Below, in pieces: positions 25,302-36,614 of a DNA stretch of 64,000 nucleotides. The position numbers and the translations under genes were made by a program. Below the pieces are notes generated by a model. That model was given only the letters and a program-made list of their open reading frames with translations, was not told the origin of the DNA and searched no databases. Numbering within the stretch: position 1 is the stretch's first letter; the number at the start of each line of letters is the position of its first letter. The stretch is from Utricularia gibba (lineage: Eukaryota > Streptophyta > Magnoliopsida > Lamiales > Lentibulariaceae): positions 6,615,501 to 6,679,500 of the forward strand of contig CM007989.1 in the NCBI GenBank assembly GCA_002189035.1. The letters are read 5' to 3'.

Positions 25302-26776
25302 ATGCCGCCCCTCAGAATGGACGCCGCCGCCTCCGCCGCCCCAAAACTGAAGAGGGCCTCCGGCATGGGCTCAACCTCAACGCAGTTTTCTCCTTCTGTC
25401 TCCTCGTTGTGTTCTTCATCGTCCCCGCCATGGTCCTCATGCGCACGCCCGCATCGGGGGCTGATCTTTGCTCCCACGTGGCTACCGAGGTGAAGCCCTG
25501 GTCCGGTGACCTCCGCGAAGCTGAATTCGCGTGGAACAAGCTTAAGTTCCCCGATTTTGGGGCGCCGCCGGTTTCGCTGCGGATAGCGGTTTTCTCGAGG
25601 AAGTGGCCAACGAGCTCGACGCCTGGAGGTATGGAGCGCCACGCGAAAACCCTTTATACGGCGCTGGCGGAGCGGGGGCACCGCGTCCATGTCTTCACTT
25701 CTCCGCCGTTCAATAAGTCGGCGGTCACGTCGGTGAATCCGGTCATCCACTGGTACCCTGGGGAACCGGATCGATGGCTGCCGAGTAAGGCGTGGGAGAT
25801 TTTTGAGGAAGAGCATCAATTGGGTTTATTCGACGTGATTCACTCGGAGAGCGTCGCCCTCCCCTTCTGGCTCGCGGAGGGGTTGAAGAATTTGGCCGTT
25901 TCCTGGCACGGCATCGCCCTCGAAAGCGTCCAATCGAGCATTTATCAGGATTTGGCTCGGAACTCCGGCGAACCCAGATCCGCCGATTTCTCGAAAAGCC
26001 TCGAGGATTCGATTCCCAAGGTTTTGAACGAGATCAGGTTCTTCGCCAAGTACGCCCACCATATCGCGATTACAGACAGCTGCGGCGAAATGTTGAGAGA
26101 CGTGTACCAAATCCCGTCCGAGAGAGTCCATGTGATTCTCAATGGCGTCAACGATGAAGATTTTGTATCCGATTCTGAGTCGGGGAAGAAGCTCAGATCC
26201 GACATCGGCATCCCCAAAAACGCCTCCCTAGTTCTGGGGATAGCCGGGAGACTAGTGAGGGACAAGGGCCACCCTCTGCTCTTCGAAGCCTTCTCCAAGT
26301 TCAGAATCAAACACCCCAACGTGTACCTAATCGTGGCTGGGTCTGGTCCCTGGGAGAACAGATACAAGGAGATCGGCTCCCAGGTCCTGGTTCTGGGCTC
26401 CATGAATCCGACGCAGCTACGCGCCTTTTACAACGCGATCGACATTTTCGTGAACCCCACTCTCCGGCCACAGGGGCTCGATCTAACTCTGATGGAGGCG
26501 ATGATGACCGGGAAGCCTGTGATGGCCTCACGGTTCCCAAGCATCAAGGGGAGCCTCATCGTGGACGATGAGTTCGGGTTCATGTTTTCCCCTAACGCCG
26601 ATTCCCTGTACAAAACCCTGGAAGCTGCCCTGGCGGAGGGTCCCCGCAGGTTAGCTCAGAGAGGGCAGGCCTGCAGGAGGTACGCCGGCTCCATGTTCAC
26701 CGCCAGGAAGATGGCTGTTGCCTATGAGAGATTGTTTCTCTGCATCAGTAATTCCAAGTACTGCTCCTTTCCATGA
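25302..26776 (+). CDS. GT4 glycosyltransferase, copy a; one-base frameshift near the start
   Basis: Single-exon retaining glycosyltransferase of CAZy family GT4, like the uncharacterised Arabidopsis proteins I recall as At1g75420/At1g19710; substrate unknown, probably Golgi type II membrane protein. The N-terminal tail (MPPLRMDAAASAAPKLKRAS) is in one frame from the ATG at 25302. The membrane helix (AVFSFCLLVVFFIVPAMVL) and the whole catalytic part are in another frame to the stop at 26774-26776. The switch falls at the G run 25367-25369, where one extra base would join them into about 491 residues, as in copy b. The donor-site loop PGGMERHAK is present, as are GIAGRLVRDKGHPLL and the GT4 E-x7-E region (LDLTLMEAMMTGKPVMAS). 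If the frameshift is real, the first ATG in the catalytic frame (25430) lies inside the helix. Confidence 0.85.
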
Positions 26777-27586
26777 TCACCTCCTCCATTGTGCATTTTT
26801 CCCTGCACTATTTTCCGACAAGGCACCCGAACCCGAACCCGTATTTGCCTTAACCGGTTTGAATGGGATCCCGGTTAGATTCTCCCCAAAACCATCCATC
26901 CCGCCGCATAAATAAATAATCTTTAGAAAATTACGAAAAATCGATCAAAAATTTCCAAACCCTAAAATCTAAGGATGTGTGTTGTTAAGATATTTTAATT
27001 TATTAGATATAATTAAATTATTTTTATTTTCTCTCTTTTTCTAATTTATCAAAAAAGGTTGTCAGTTCATTTCATCTAAAATAATTATTTTATTATAATA
27101 AATATAAAGCTAATTATTTAAAATTACAACCTAATTTTTTTATTATAAAAAATAATATACTTCAATTCATATACCAAACAGTACCTTCTCATACACGTTT
27201 CTCTCACACGTTTTAGGGCTCTCCTTTTGCACTCAATTTCCATTTTTTTTAGGGCTCTCCTTTGACCTAAGGTTTTTTGAGCTACGGTCTTCCATTATTT
27301 ATATATTGTTTTTTTAATATTTTATTTAGGTTGAAAAAATAATAAATTGATTGATAAAAAGGATAAAATAAAAATGATATTGAGAGGAAAAATAAGTTTA
27401 TGAGTAAAAATAGGTTTTTATTTCATAATGATTTAAATTAAATAATACATAATTTGTCATATTAAATAACACACTTATCACTTATGTTATTTACGAAACC
27501 ACCCCCATCTCTTAAACCAAAACCACGAATTTAGATCCTCATCCGTACACCCTTTCCAGAGATGGATCCGCTAACCTGCATGGATG
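26777..27586. other. Intergenic region between GT4-a and the LEA gene
   Basis: AT-rich from 26920 to 27480. A small direct repeat (AGGGCTCTCCTTT near 27214 and 27250) is visible. No gene is supported. Confidence 0.5.
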
Positions 27587-27638
27587 ACACGTGGATGACA
27601 TGAAGCTGAACACGTGTCGGTTAGCCACTATAAGAAAA
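27587..27638 (+). promoter_or_regulatory. Paired ABRE/G-box elements of the LEA gene
   Basis: ACACGTGG at 27587-27594 and ACACGTGT at 27610-27617 are two CACGTG-core ABA-response elements 23 bases apart. A weak TATA-like sequence (CTATAAG) is near 27628. Paired ABREs of this kind drive ABA- and drought-induced LEA genes, so inducible or seed expression is likely. The ATG is only about 50 bases further on, so the transcript leader would be very short unless another TATA is used. Confidence 0.6.
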
Positions 27639-27667
27639 CGCTGGAGTGTTTGCCACCCTGCCGGAAA

Positions 27668-28066
27668 ATGCATTCAGCCAAACAGAAAGCCAAGGACGCG
27701 GCGGCGGTCGCGGCGGAGCACGTCGAGATTGCCAAAGCCAAAGCCGAGGAGAAGGTCAGCATCTCTCTCTCTCTCTCTCTCTCTCTATTCCTTTTTATTA
27801 AGCTACGAAACCCTAACGTTTGGGCACTTGGGAATTTTTCGTAACAGGCGCAGAAAGCCGTGGCGCGGAGCAAGACCGATAAGGAGATAGCGGAAGAGAT
27901 GCGGAAGGCGAGAGAAGCCGAGGCGAAGATGAAGATGCACGATGCTAAAGCTAGGCACGCCGAAGAGAAACTCACCGGCAACCGCCACCACGTCACCGCG
28001 GCGCCGACTCATCCCGGCGCCACCGCCCCGCCTCAGGGCTCTACTGCGTCTGCCCCGTACAAGTAA
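27668..28066 (+). CDS. LEA_1-type late embryogenesis abundant protein (2 exons)
   Basis: Small hydrophilic protein of the LEA group PF03760, thought to protect membranes and proteins during drying. Exons 27668-27754 and 27848-28066 (phase 0) give 101 residues. The N-terminal half is an Ala/Lys/Glu-rich amphipathic helix (AKQKAKDAAAVAAEHVEI, KTDKEIAEEMRKAREAEAKM); the C-terminal tail is His/Pro/Thr-rich and flexible. The single intron at this place is typical of the family. The gene sits between two copies of a GT4 gene, so the GT4 duplication is not a simple adjacent tandem. Confidence 0.9.
27762..27786 (+). repeat. (CT)n microsatellite in the LEA intron
   Basis: A pure 25-base CT repeat begins eight bases inside the intron, next to the donor site. 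Repeat length is likely to vary between individuals. Confidence 0.9.
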
Positions 28067-28660
28067 ATGTGTCAAATGCACAAGACCGCTGTACAGCCGA
28101 TGCTGTGTTTGTGTGTGTGGTATATAATACGTATTTAAAATATTTCTTATATAAATAAAATATTTTACGTAATAAGCTAATATATATGTATATATATATA
28201 TAATTTTAATAGGTAATAAATTATATTAATTTTTCAAAGTCAACATGAGCGAGATTGGGTGACGGTTTTCTGTTATTTAAACAGTTGGCCATTACTATAA
28301 ACGTCTTTGGCTATAAATAGATAGACAGCTCCCATCTAGACATGCAAATTAATTCATATTTATTTGGAAACGTTAATGAAGCGAAGTCAACCCTGGCTGC
28401 CCACCGTCCGTTTCTCTCCCCCCAGGAATCTGGAAGATCGACGGCTGTAATCACCCCAAGGACCCTTACTGACTCGCGAGGGTAACTTTTACCTTTCACG
28501 AAATTGTCTTACAACTGTTGTTTAATACTGGGAAATTAATTATTTTTTATTAAGATGAAATTTATTTTTGAATTATCCTAATGTTGAAAATGGTATTTGT
28601 TTTATTATTTCTTTTTAGTTCATGCGTTTGCAGTAGAGAGTGCTGCTTCAGGTTGTGCAT
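28067..28660. other. Intergenic region before GT4-b
   Basis: AT-rich, with a short TA run near 28183-28202. No gene is supported. Confidence 0.5.
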
Positions 28661-30139
28661 ATGCAGCAGGAGCCGGAACTGCCAGAGGTGTTCCGGAACC
28701 CCATGCCGCCACTACGGTTAGGCGCCGCCGCAGCCAAGCTGAGAAGGCCTCCGACGTTGGGCCCTGATCACAAGTTTGCTTTCACCCTCGTTGGGCTCCT
28801 TCTTTTATCCGTGTCCATCGTCCTCCTCCTCCGATCTCCCCCCAGAGAATGCAACTGTCTCAGTTCCTCTCCGGGAGGAAGCCCGCGGTCCGGCGACCTC
28901 CGCCTCGTTGACTTCGCCTTGAATCGGCTCAATTTAACGGGATCAACGCCGCCGCCGGAGGCTCTGCGGATCGCTGTTTTTTCAAAAAATTGGCCGGTGT
29001 CGACGCTCCACACCGCCCTCGCTAGCCGCGGCCACTACGTCCACGTCTTCACGTCCCCTCCGATCAACCAAATCGCTAAAACAACAAAATCCCCCAATTT
29101 AATCATCCACTGGAACGACGGGGAGCCGGAAAAGTGGCATTACGATCAGGCGTGGGAGCAATTTCAAGAAGAGGACCGCCGCAAGAAATTTGACGTCATC
29201 CACTCCGACGGCGTGGCGCTCCCGTTCTGGATCGCGCAAGGGGTCCAAAACGTCGCCGTTTCGTGGCACGCGTTAGCCCTAGAAACCGTGCAATCGATTA
29301 TCTACCAGGATCTGGCCCTGAGATCCGACACGCCGCCGTCGCCGGAGTTCACGCGAGCGCTCGAGGAATCCATTCCTAAGGTCCTCGACGAGATCAAATT
29401 CTTCTCCAAGTACGCCAATCACATCGCCATGACGGACAGCTCCGGAGAAATCCTCAGAGATGTTTATCAGATCCCTTCTGAGCGAGTTCATGTCATCTAC
29501 AACGGCGTCGAAGACAAGGACTTCCGCAAGGACTCGTCACTGGGAAAAAAATTCAGGTCCCTTGTAGGCATCCCGACGAACGCCTCTCTCGTCTTGGGAA
29601 CAGCCGGCAAATTGGCAAGAGACAAAGGCCACCCATTGCTCTTCAAAGCCTTCTCCAAACTGAAGCTGAAGCACCCAGACGTGTACTTGATGGTGGCCGG
29701 CTCCGGTCCCTGGAAAAACAAGTACAGGCGCCTGGGTTCCCAAGTCGTCGTCCTGGAATCCCCGAAGCCAGATCAACTGCAAGCCTTCTACAACGCGATG
29801 GACGTGTTCGTGAATCCGACACTGAGACCGCAAGACCTGGATTCCATGATGATAGAGGCCATGATGACCGGGAAGCCCCTGGTAGCGTCGAGGTTCCCGA
29901 GCATCAAGAGGACCGTCGTCCCTGATGGTGAAATGGGGTTCCTGTTTGCTCCAAACGTGGAGTCTCTCCACAACGCTCTGGAGCTGATTGTCCGCGACGG
30001 TGCGCGGAGGCTGGAGCAGCGAGGCGCAGCCTGTGCCAGGTACGCACGCTCGGTGCTCACCGCCGCCAAGACGGTGCTTGCCTATGAAAGATTATTCTCC
30101 TGCATTGCCTATCCAACACGACGCTGTACATTCCCTTGA
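28661..30139 (+). CDS. GT4 glycosyltransferase, copy b; donor-loop deletion
   Basis: Paralogue of the gene at 25.3 kb, single exon, 492 residues from the ATG at 28661 (MQQEPELPEVF). Order: cytosolic tail with PMPPLRLGAAAAKLRR, membrane helix (FTLVGLLLLSVSIVLLL), stem, then the GT4 catalytic domain with GTAGKLARDKGHPLL, VAGSGPWKNKYRRLGSQ and a LDSMMIEAMMTGKPLVAS region. Where copy a reads KWPTSSTPGGMERHAKTLY, copy b reads NWPVSTLHTA. Eleven residues (33 bases, in frame) are missing, including the Gly-Gly-Met-Glu-Arg-His loop that contacts the nucleotide sugar in GT4 enzymes. The rest is intact and conserved, so the protein may be expressed but is probably altered or inactive as a transferase. 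Confidence 0.9.
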   Translation: MQQEPELPEVFRNPMPPLRLGAAAAKLRRPPTLGPDHKFAFTLVGLLLLSVSIVLLLRSPPRECNCLSSSPGGSPRSGDLRLVDFALNRLNLTGSTPPPEALRIAVFSKNWPVSTLHTALASRGHYVHVFTSPPINQIAKTTKSPNLIIHWNDGEPEKWHYDQAWEQFQEEDRRKKFDVIHSDGVALPFWIAQGVQNVAVSWHALALETVQSIIYQDLALRSDTPPSPEFTRALEESIPKVLDEIKFFSKYANHIAMTDSSGEILRDVYQIPSERVHVIYNGVEDKDFRKDSSLGKKFRSLVGIPTNASLVLGTAGKLARDKGHPLLFKAFSKLKLKHPDVYLMVAGSGPWKNKYRRLGSQVVVLESPKPDQLQAFYNAMDVFVNPTLRPQDLDSMMIEAMMTGKPLVASRFPSIKRTVVPDGEMGFLFAPNVESLHNALELIVRDGARRLEQRGAACARYARSVLTAAKTVLAYERLFSCIAYPTRRCTFP

Positions 30140-31865
30140 AGTTAAATTGAGAGGAGTCTGTTTTTTTACATTTCATTTTTACTTTTTTTTATTATTATTT
30201 TAATGATATTTTATTTTCATAACTTTTCTTTATTTTTATTAATATTTTCAAAGTTGTTTGTTTAAATTCCAATAATTTCGTGGGAAATTACCAAAATTAA
30301 TGCTTTCTTTGTACGAAATTGTTTATTTCAAATTGAAACCTTATAGTTTTTTTTTTATTTTTGATTAGAAACTTCTTGATGATCACACATCTTAAAATTA
30401 CCCTGGATTAAGCACACTTAATTTTGAAATTACTATCAAAGATCTTCAACCGTATTTGTGAAAAGGCCCCGTACAATTTTTACATAATAATTATATTTAA
30501 TCTCTTCCTCTACTCTATCCGTAATCCAATGGAATTTACCTAAGTTTGGTTCTGCCATCCTTCATTAGATGGAACCTTACATTTTGAATAATTCTTCAAT
30601 TTGTAACAAGGGTGTTTATGTAATTTTAATCCAAAATGTCAATTATAGCATGTATCACTAGTTTAAATTTTGGTCTGAAGTTTTGGATTTTTTTTGAAAT
30701 AGAATATTGTCAAAATAGACAAAATAATAATTCATTACAAGATATGGGATTTATTTTTCAATATTTTTGGATTTTATTTTTAAATTTTTAAAAGTAAAAT
30801 TAAAAGTATTATTTACTTTTGGTATCTATTTTTAGATATTTCATCTAAAAAATGATTTTTAAAGAACACCCACTTTCTACTTCAATACAAAAGTTTCCAT
30901 TTTTATTTTTACTTATAATTGCATTATCATCAATTTTCTACCGTTTAAAAAATGAAAATAAAATTAAATAAACTTGTGTGAATAATATAAATGGAAAAAA
31001 CTCATTACAGTAGATTTTCTGTAGTCTGATTAGCATGCAATAAAGAGATGTCATCGTCTGGGATGCAGATTTTTCTCTTTTGAAAATGTGACTGCAAAAG
31101 GAAGTCATTATCGGAGATGGCGACACTCCATTTAGGAACATCTCATCTTCTACTTGTGATGTTGGGAGTGATTGGAAGGGGATCCGATTGCGGCAATCTG
31201 ATACTGGGCGGGGTACATCTTACCAAAAATCCACTGAAAACTGTGAATCCATGCAGATTTTCAGATCCCGATGAATGAAATCTGATCTTTTTGTGTAACG
31301 ATGATTCTGTGTGATCCCGGTGACCCATCGTCTTCTACCTTAGCCATTCAATGCATAGCGCGTAAAATAATGAAATTATGTGTGAATCGGTTGGGCGGTA
31401 GGCGTGATGTCTTATGGCTATGGGTGCGGACAAAAAATGCACATGTGTCCATGTCGAATCCCTTTATTCAATTCCTGCTCAATGATAAACGAGTTCTCCG
31501 CGTCCACTACAGTTGTCTCTTGAGTTTTCATTGTTCTACTAAGGCGAGTGCATTTGTTTGAAAGCAGCTGAGCTTTCACGTTTCTGCACTTCCCTTTTGG
31601 TTAAAGACGGTCCCTTTGTGGACCTGGAGTCGAATTTTTGAACTGGGTTCTGGAATCTGTTAGCAAAGCTGCGAAAGGTGAGTTCTTGGTTATCCTTTTG
31701 TGGGGTTGTTTGCTTTGAATCGTTTGATATCCCCTACCTTTCAATGTTTGATTGATAGCAGATTGTCACTCCTACTTTTGAGATCCATCTCTGTAATTGA
31801 TGCCAGTTAATGCTCATTGATTTCTGTGTGTAAGGACTAATTGTTACATTTACGATTCAGGAAAT
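30140..31865. other. Intergenic region and 5' leader of the pectin acetylesterase
   Basis: AT-rich to about 31000. From 31560 the DNA looks like a leader: AAAG|GTGAGTTC near 31677 and CAG|GAAATATG at 31860 suggest a 5' UTR intron of about 180 bases just before the start codon. No other gene is supported. Confidence 0.45.
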
Positions 31866-33958
31866 ATGAAGGGAAGACTAGAAGCTTGCCTTCTGGTTTT
31901 GATGCTTTTTGTAGTGACAAGTGAGAGCGTTTTCGTTGGTATCACTTATGTTCAGAGTGCTGTAGCAAAAGGAGCAGGTGAAACACGCTGAGACTTCCAA
32001 AAACTTTGTTCAGTGATTGTATTTTCTGATCTCTGTTTTTTTTCCTTGTTTTCAGTTTGTTTGGATGGTAGCCCACCTGCATACCATTTGGATCCGGGCT
32101 CCGGAGCTGGAAGTAACAGTTGGATAGTCCATATAGAGGTTGCTTCTATCATCCCTTTGTTGACATCAGTTTTTGAACTGACTGTTAGAAGTTGAATTCA
32201 TGAGCTTTCACTTTGATCTTTTATTTCTGCTGCTCCTTGTTAAAATAGGGAGGCGGATGGTGCAACAATGTTACAACTTGCCTAGCCCGAAAAGGAACTC
32301 GGTTGGGATCCTCCAAGCAAATGGCTACACAGATTGCTTTTTCTGGGATTTTTAGCAAGCAGGCGCAGTTTAATCCTGGTATCATTCGCATCTCAGTGCC
32401 TTCATTTTCATTTTTTTGCTTGTGGTTCTCTAACTTGAGATTGTATGCCAGATTTCTATAACTGGAACAGGGTCAAGGTTAGATACTGCGATGGAGCATC
32501 TTTCACTGGCGATGTAGAAGCTGTGGATCCTGTAAGCGCTGCAATATTATGCCTTATGTTACAGCTGATGCCTGTGATTTGACATTCTGTCAAGAAAGAT
32601 CGATGACAATTTGTGATTGATGATCAGGCTACTAAACTGTACTATAGAGGGGCAAGGATCTTCAATGCTGTAATCGAGGACTTACTGGAGAAGGGAATGA
32701 AGAGCGCAGAAAATGTTCATTTCTTCCTTTTTCCTCTGCCGTTTCTTTGTCCAAGTGGCTTCAAGAGTGGGAAAAAATAAGAACTCGTTTTGTTTTTTTG
32801 TATAGGCTGTTCTCTCTGGATGCTCAGCTGGTGGATTGACATCGATTCTCCATTGTGATAAGTTCAGAGCTCTTCTTCCCTCGAGCACCAAAGTGAAGTG
32901 CTTTGCAGACGCTGGCTACTTCATCGATGCGTAAGCTTCATGGATCACTACACTTTGTAGAATCCTCTTGTGACATGATCCAGATCTTGTCTGTAAAAAA
33001 CTACAGGAAAGATGTCTCTGGAGCGCCACACATCAGCGATTTCTACAACGACGTCGTAACAACGCATGTAAGGAACCAAGTTTCTTGATGTGTCACGTTC
33101 TCCCACTTCTGATATCTTGTAATGCAGGGATCTGCTAAGAACTTGCCATCAGGGTGCACATCCAGCATGAAACCAGGCCTGGTAAGAGAACTTCGATTAA
33201 CTTCATTGTTTTGGCATTCCCCTGCAAACTTGTTTCCTGATGATTCATTCACCTGTTTGTGCAGTGCCTCTTTCCCCAAAATGTAGTGCAAGGAATCCAA
33301 ACACCCCTTTTCATTGTCAATGCTGCCTACGATTCTTGGCAGGTCAGGGAATGTTTCCATGCAATCCACATTTCGAACATGGCTGCATATATGTTAACAA
33401 ACCTGACTTGAGCCAGATTAAGAACATTCTGGCGCCCGGCGTGGCGGATCCCCATGGCCTCTGGCATGACTGCAAGACCGATATAACCAAGTGCTCTTCT
33501 TCTCAACTACAGACCATGCAAGGTAAAACAAGTTTTACAGAATATCTGTGACTTGCAGCAACATGTGATCTTGAGCTGGATGCTGCTTCTTCAGGCTTCA
33601 GACTGCAGTTTCTGAACGCACTCGGCGCATTAGGCTCCTCGAGTTCGAAAGGCTTTTTCATCAACTCCTGCTACGCACATTGCCAGACAGAAATGCAGGA
33701 AACCTGGTTGAGAAGCGACTCCCCCCTGCTGAATGACAAGGTACCATAGTTTCTGCTGGTTTTTGTGATCCTCAAGCCTTAATCTTTTGAATGTATCTGT
33801 GGTTTGAGCTTCTGGTTGTGTACTCTCAGAGGATCGCAGAAGCAGTTGGGGACTGGTTTTTCGAAAGAAGTTCATTTCAAGGGATCGATTGTGCGTACCC
33901 ATGTGACAGAACTTGCCACAACCGTATTTTTGATCCTCAGGATCACTCTCTTATGTAG
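31866..33958 (+). CDS. Pectin acetylesterase (CE13), 12 exons
   Basis: Secreted esterase that removes acetyl groups from cell-wall pectin. Exons: 31866-31977, 32056-32138, 32249-32378, 32452-32531, 32628-32714, 32806-32930, 33007-33067, 33128-33181, 33265-33342, 33417-33522, 33595-33740, 33830-33958; phases agree, 396 residues. Signal peptide about residues 1-20 ([17 protein letters not shown]). Oxyanion region HIEGGGWCNN, nucleophile elbow LSGCSAGGL with catalytic Ser, Asp in NAAYDSWQI, and His in [16 protein letters not shown]. Cysteines are placed as in the family. A candidate poly(A) signal follows at 34022. Confidence 0.95.
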
Positions 33959-34021
33959 AGATAAGTGAAGCACACAACAGGAACACACAGGCAGCAAGTG
34001 AATTGTTCATCAAGGCCCCAG

Positions 34022-34027
34022 AATAAA
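34022..34027 (+). promoter_or_regulatory. Poly(A) signal AATAAA after the pectin acetylesterase
   Basis: Canonical AATAAA 64 bases past the stop codon. Confidence 0.5.
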
Positions 34028-35047
34028 GCATATGATATGTCTGAACAAGGACATGTATGCTAGTGAATGTGATGTCTTTGCAGATGCAATGCAAGTCATA
34101 CGAAACATTGTAATACTTGTTATGTGGAACATTCCGACATATGTGTTTGTTGTATACATTTTCAACTGCTGATAAAGTTACTAGCCATCGTTATGAACCG
34201 GAATCCGGAATAGCATCAGAGCCACCGCCCGCCTGAACGGATTCTGGGCTTTCACGTACTGGGGTTCAGGCCCGACTTAAATGGTTGAAAGTTGAAACCC
34301 AACATCAATCGGGCTCGAGGGTTTGGTGGCCCTATCCGATTTTGGAAACCTCTCGCATCCACCGTTTCCGTCGCTTGAGGTGGGATCCTCGGAGTTCAAC
34401 GGCTCTGTGTTGTTGTTACCTCTGTCAAGGTAAGCAGAAGAAGACTACGCATGTTGTCAAAGTGTTTTTCTTGAGTGAGGTTTGATGCTGATTAATTTGA
34501 GAATTATATGGCGGAGTGTCCACACTAGGGTTGTGTTGGATGCATTCGCCATGTCATGATTCCTATGCCCATTGATCGTCCGCTTTCTCCCTTCCACCAC
34601 CTGTTTGTTGAAATGCTTTTTTTCTATGGCTGTTGAAATGTGGGCTTCGTTCTGTGATTGAAGATGATAACAATAGGACGCCTATGACTGTTTTCATCAC
34701 TGATTTGGAATGATGGATTCATTGTGTAATAGATTGGACATGTTTCTGGTCTTGGATTACAAGTATATGCCTGATAAAAGAAAGATTTAGAGGAATTACT
34801 ACCTGTTCTTGGTACTCATGCTTTGGATTCATTGATGGCTTTGAAAATGTAGAGAGTAGAGAGTTCTGGAACCAGGTCTTTGAAAGGCATGTTACAGTAG
34901 AGGAAACTATAGCTTTTACCATTTTCAAGGTTTTTTATCTCATAAAAAGGAAACTTGATGAGTTTGATGACCTTGTTTTGTCTCTACATAGCTATGTGTT
35001 AACCAGATAGTTTCACCCATCTGATGGGGCAGTTTTCAGTCACCTCA
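34028..35047 (+). other. Leader and 5' UTR intron of the small membrane-protein gene
   Basis: A GC-rich stretch at 34200-34430 ends in CTGTCAAG|GTAAGC, a good donor, and TTTTCAG at 35034-35040 is a good acceptor just before the next ATG. This fits a non-coding first exon and a ~600-base leader intron. No other ORF is convincing. Confidence 0.45.
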
Positions 35048-35405
35048 ATGGAAGAAAAGGATGCATCCAAAGCAATGGGCTTCAAGAGCGTGGTAGACGG
35101 TGAGCCTGGCGAAGAAGGTCCTGTGAAGAAAAGGCTCCGCAGAAAGATGAGGCAAATCCCAGACTTCTACTTCCTTCCTCGAAAATCCTTACCGTCTGCT
35201 GCCCTGTACTACGGATCATGGATAGCTGCTGGACTGGGAGCCGGGATGCTGACAGAAGTTTGGATCAAGAAGAAGGTGAAAGGTTCGAGTGAGTTGTTGC
35301 TTTTGAAATGGAGCTGCGTGTGTTTGGTTTCTTGCTTATGACACAAAACCACTGTGGGTTGCAGAGGATGGAGGCGTCATATGGGAGTTCGACAAGCCCA
35401 AGTAG
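35048..35405 (+). CDS. Small one-helix membrane protein, plant-conserved, unknown role
   Basis: Exons 35048-35282 and 35365-35405 join in phase (1+2) to give 91 residues starting MEEKDASKAMG. A basic stretch (KKRLRRKMRQIPDFYFLPRK) precedes one predicted membrane helix (ALYYGSWIAAGLGAGML), followed by a short tail ending VIWEFDKPK. I recall similar short proteins in other plants but no function. If the intron at 34430-35040 is not removed, an upstream in-frame ATG at 35024 would add eight residues. Confidence 0.7.
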
Positions 35406-36614
35406 GTGGATACAAGTTAGCAGGATCACAAGGAACTACTACTCCCACCACTGCACTTCTGCTCATTCTTTTTAGTACACCGTACCAGTGTTTTAAATGG
35501 AAAAAAAATCATGAATTATTTGTAGTTTTATAATTTAAATAGATTCAATAATATTGAACTTTTTTTTGAAAAAATGTTTTTTAATGTTGTTAATATGAAA
35601 CAAATGTTAAATCATGATTTAATTATAATTAGATTGTGATTAAATTGTAATTGAATTATAATTAAATGGGCACTCGGGATATAAATTGTTACGATTAATC
35701 TCCAATGTTTAATGAAAAAGATATAAGCAGTTTCTCATTGATATATTTAATTTCCAAATTTTGCGTACTTGTCATATTTAGTTCTTAATTTTTGATGTAA
35801 CAAATATATTTAATCTCCAATCTTTTTTTTCTATTATTTTTTATCCCCATTATTTAAATACCATTTATAATTTATCCTAAGTATATTTGGTCCTCTATTG
35901 TATAATAATTTGATAAAATTGATCCTCATTTTCTCCGACCACCGTCTAGCCGCCGTCGACGACTACCAACATCACCCACCGCTCGTACACCATCGGTCGC
36001 CACCGTGGGTGGACATGGGCAGCCAGCGAACCGGCGGTGGCGATCAATTATAAAGGATTGTGTTGGGAATTAAAATACAAAATTGAAGGATTAATTATAT
36101 CATTTAAATAAAAAATTGATATCTGCGTACAATTTTTCCATAATGAAATTTTAATTCTTTTATATATATATATATATTTATTTATTTAAAATTATTTAAA
36201 TTTTATTTAATCGATTCATAGTTCAAAATATATTTCGTTTGGATAAATGTTAAAAATAGAAGGGTAATTTCCCTTAATTAAAGTTCCAAAAAAAATAAAT
36301 AAATAAAGGAAGCGTTGATGCGCGAGAATGCGAATCGTCATCTTCACAATAAAGAAATGCATATTCTTTTATCCACTCCATAGCTGTCGCAGAGAGATTA
36401 TATGAATGCTTTGTTCGAAGGGGGTATGCGGCATCGTGGATAACTCGCGGCAAGCATGCAGCTTGAAGTGTAATAATTGGATGCTAATGTAATGATTTCA
36501 ATTGTTCTGGGAATTGCTTCCCACTTGTGAAAATAGGTAAATGCTTTTATTGGATATGAGATGATGATGTTTAGATCAGATTGGAATAAAGATGGCCGTT
36601 AGAATGAATCGCCA
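35406..36614. other. Intergenic region with a GC-rich block
   Basis: AT-rich apart from 35935-36045, a short GC block with CCGCC and CGGCGGTGGCG repeats that may be a transposable-element fragment. A TA run lies near 36160-36175. No gene is supported. Confidence 0.4.

Noticed and set aside
25142-25819. 225-residue minus-strand ORF over GT4-a
   Set aside because: Antisense shadow of the GC-rich glycosyltransferase exon; composition Arg/Pro-rich and no domain.
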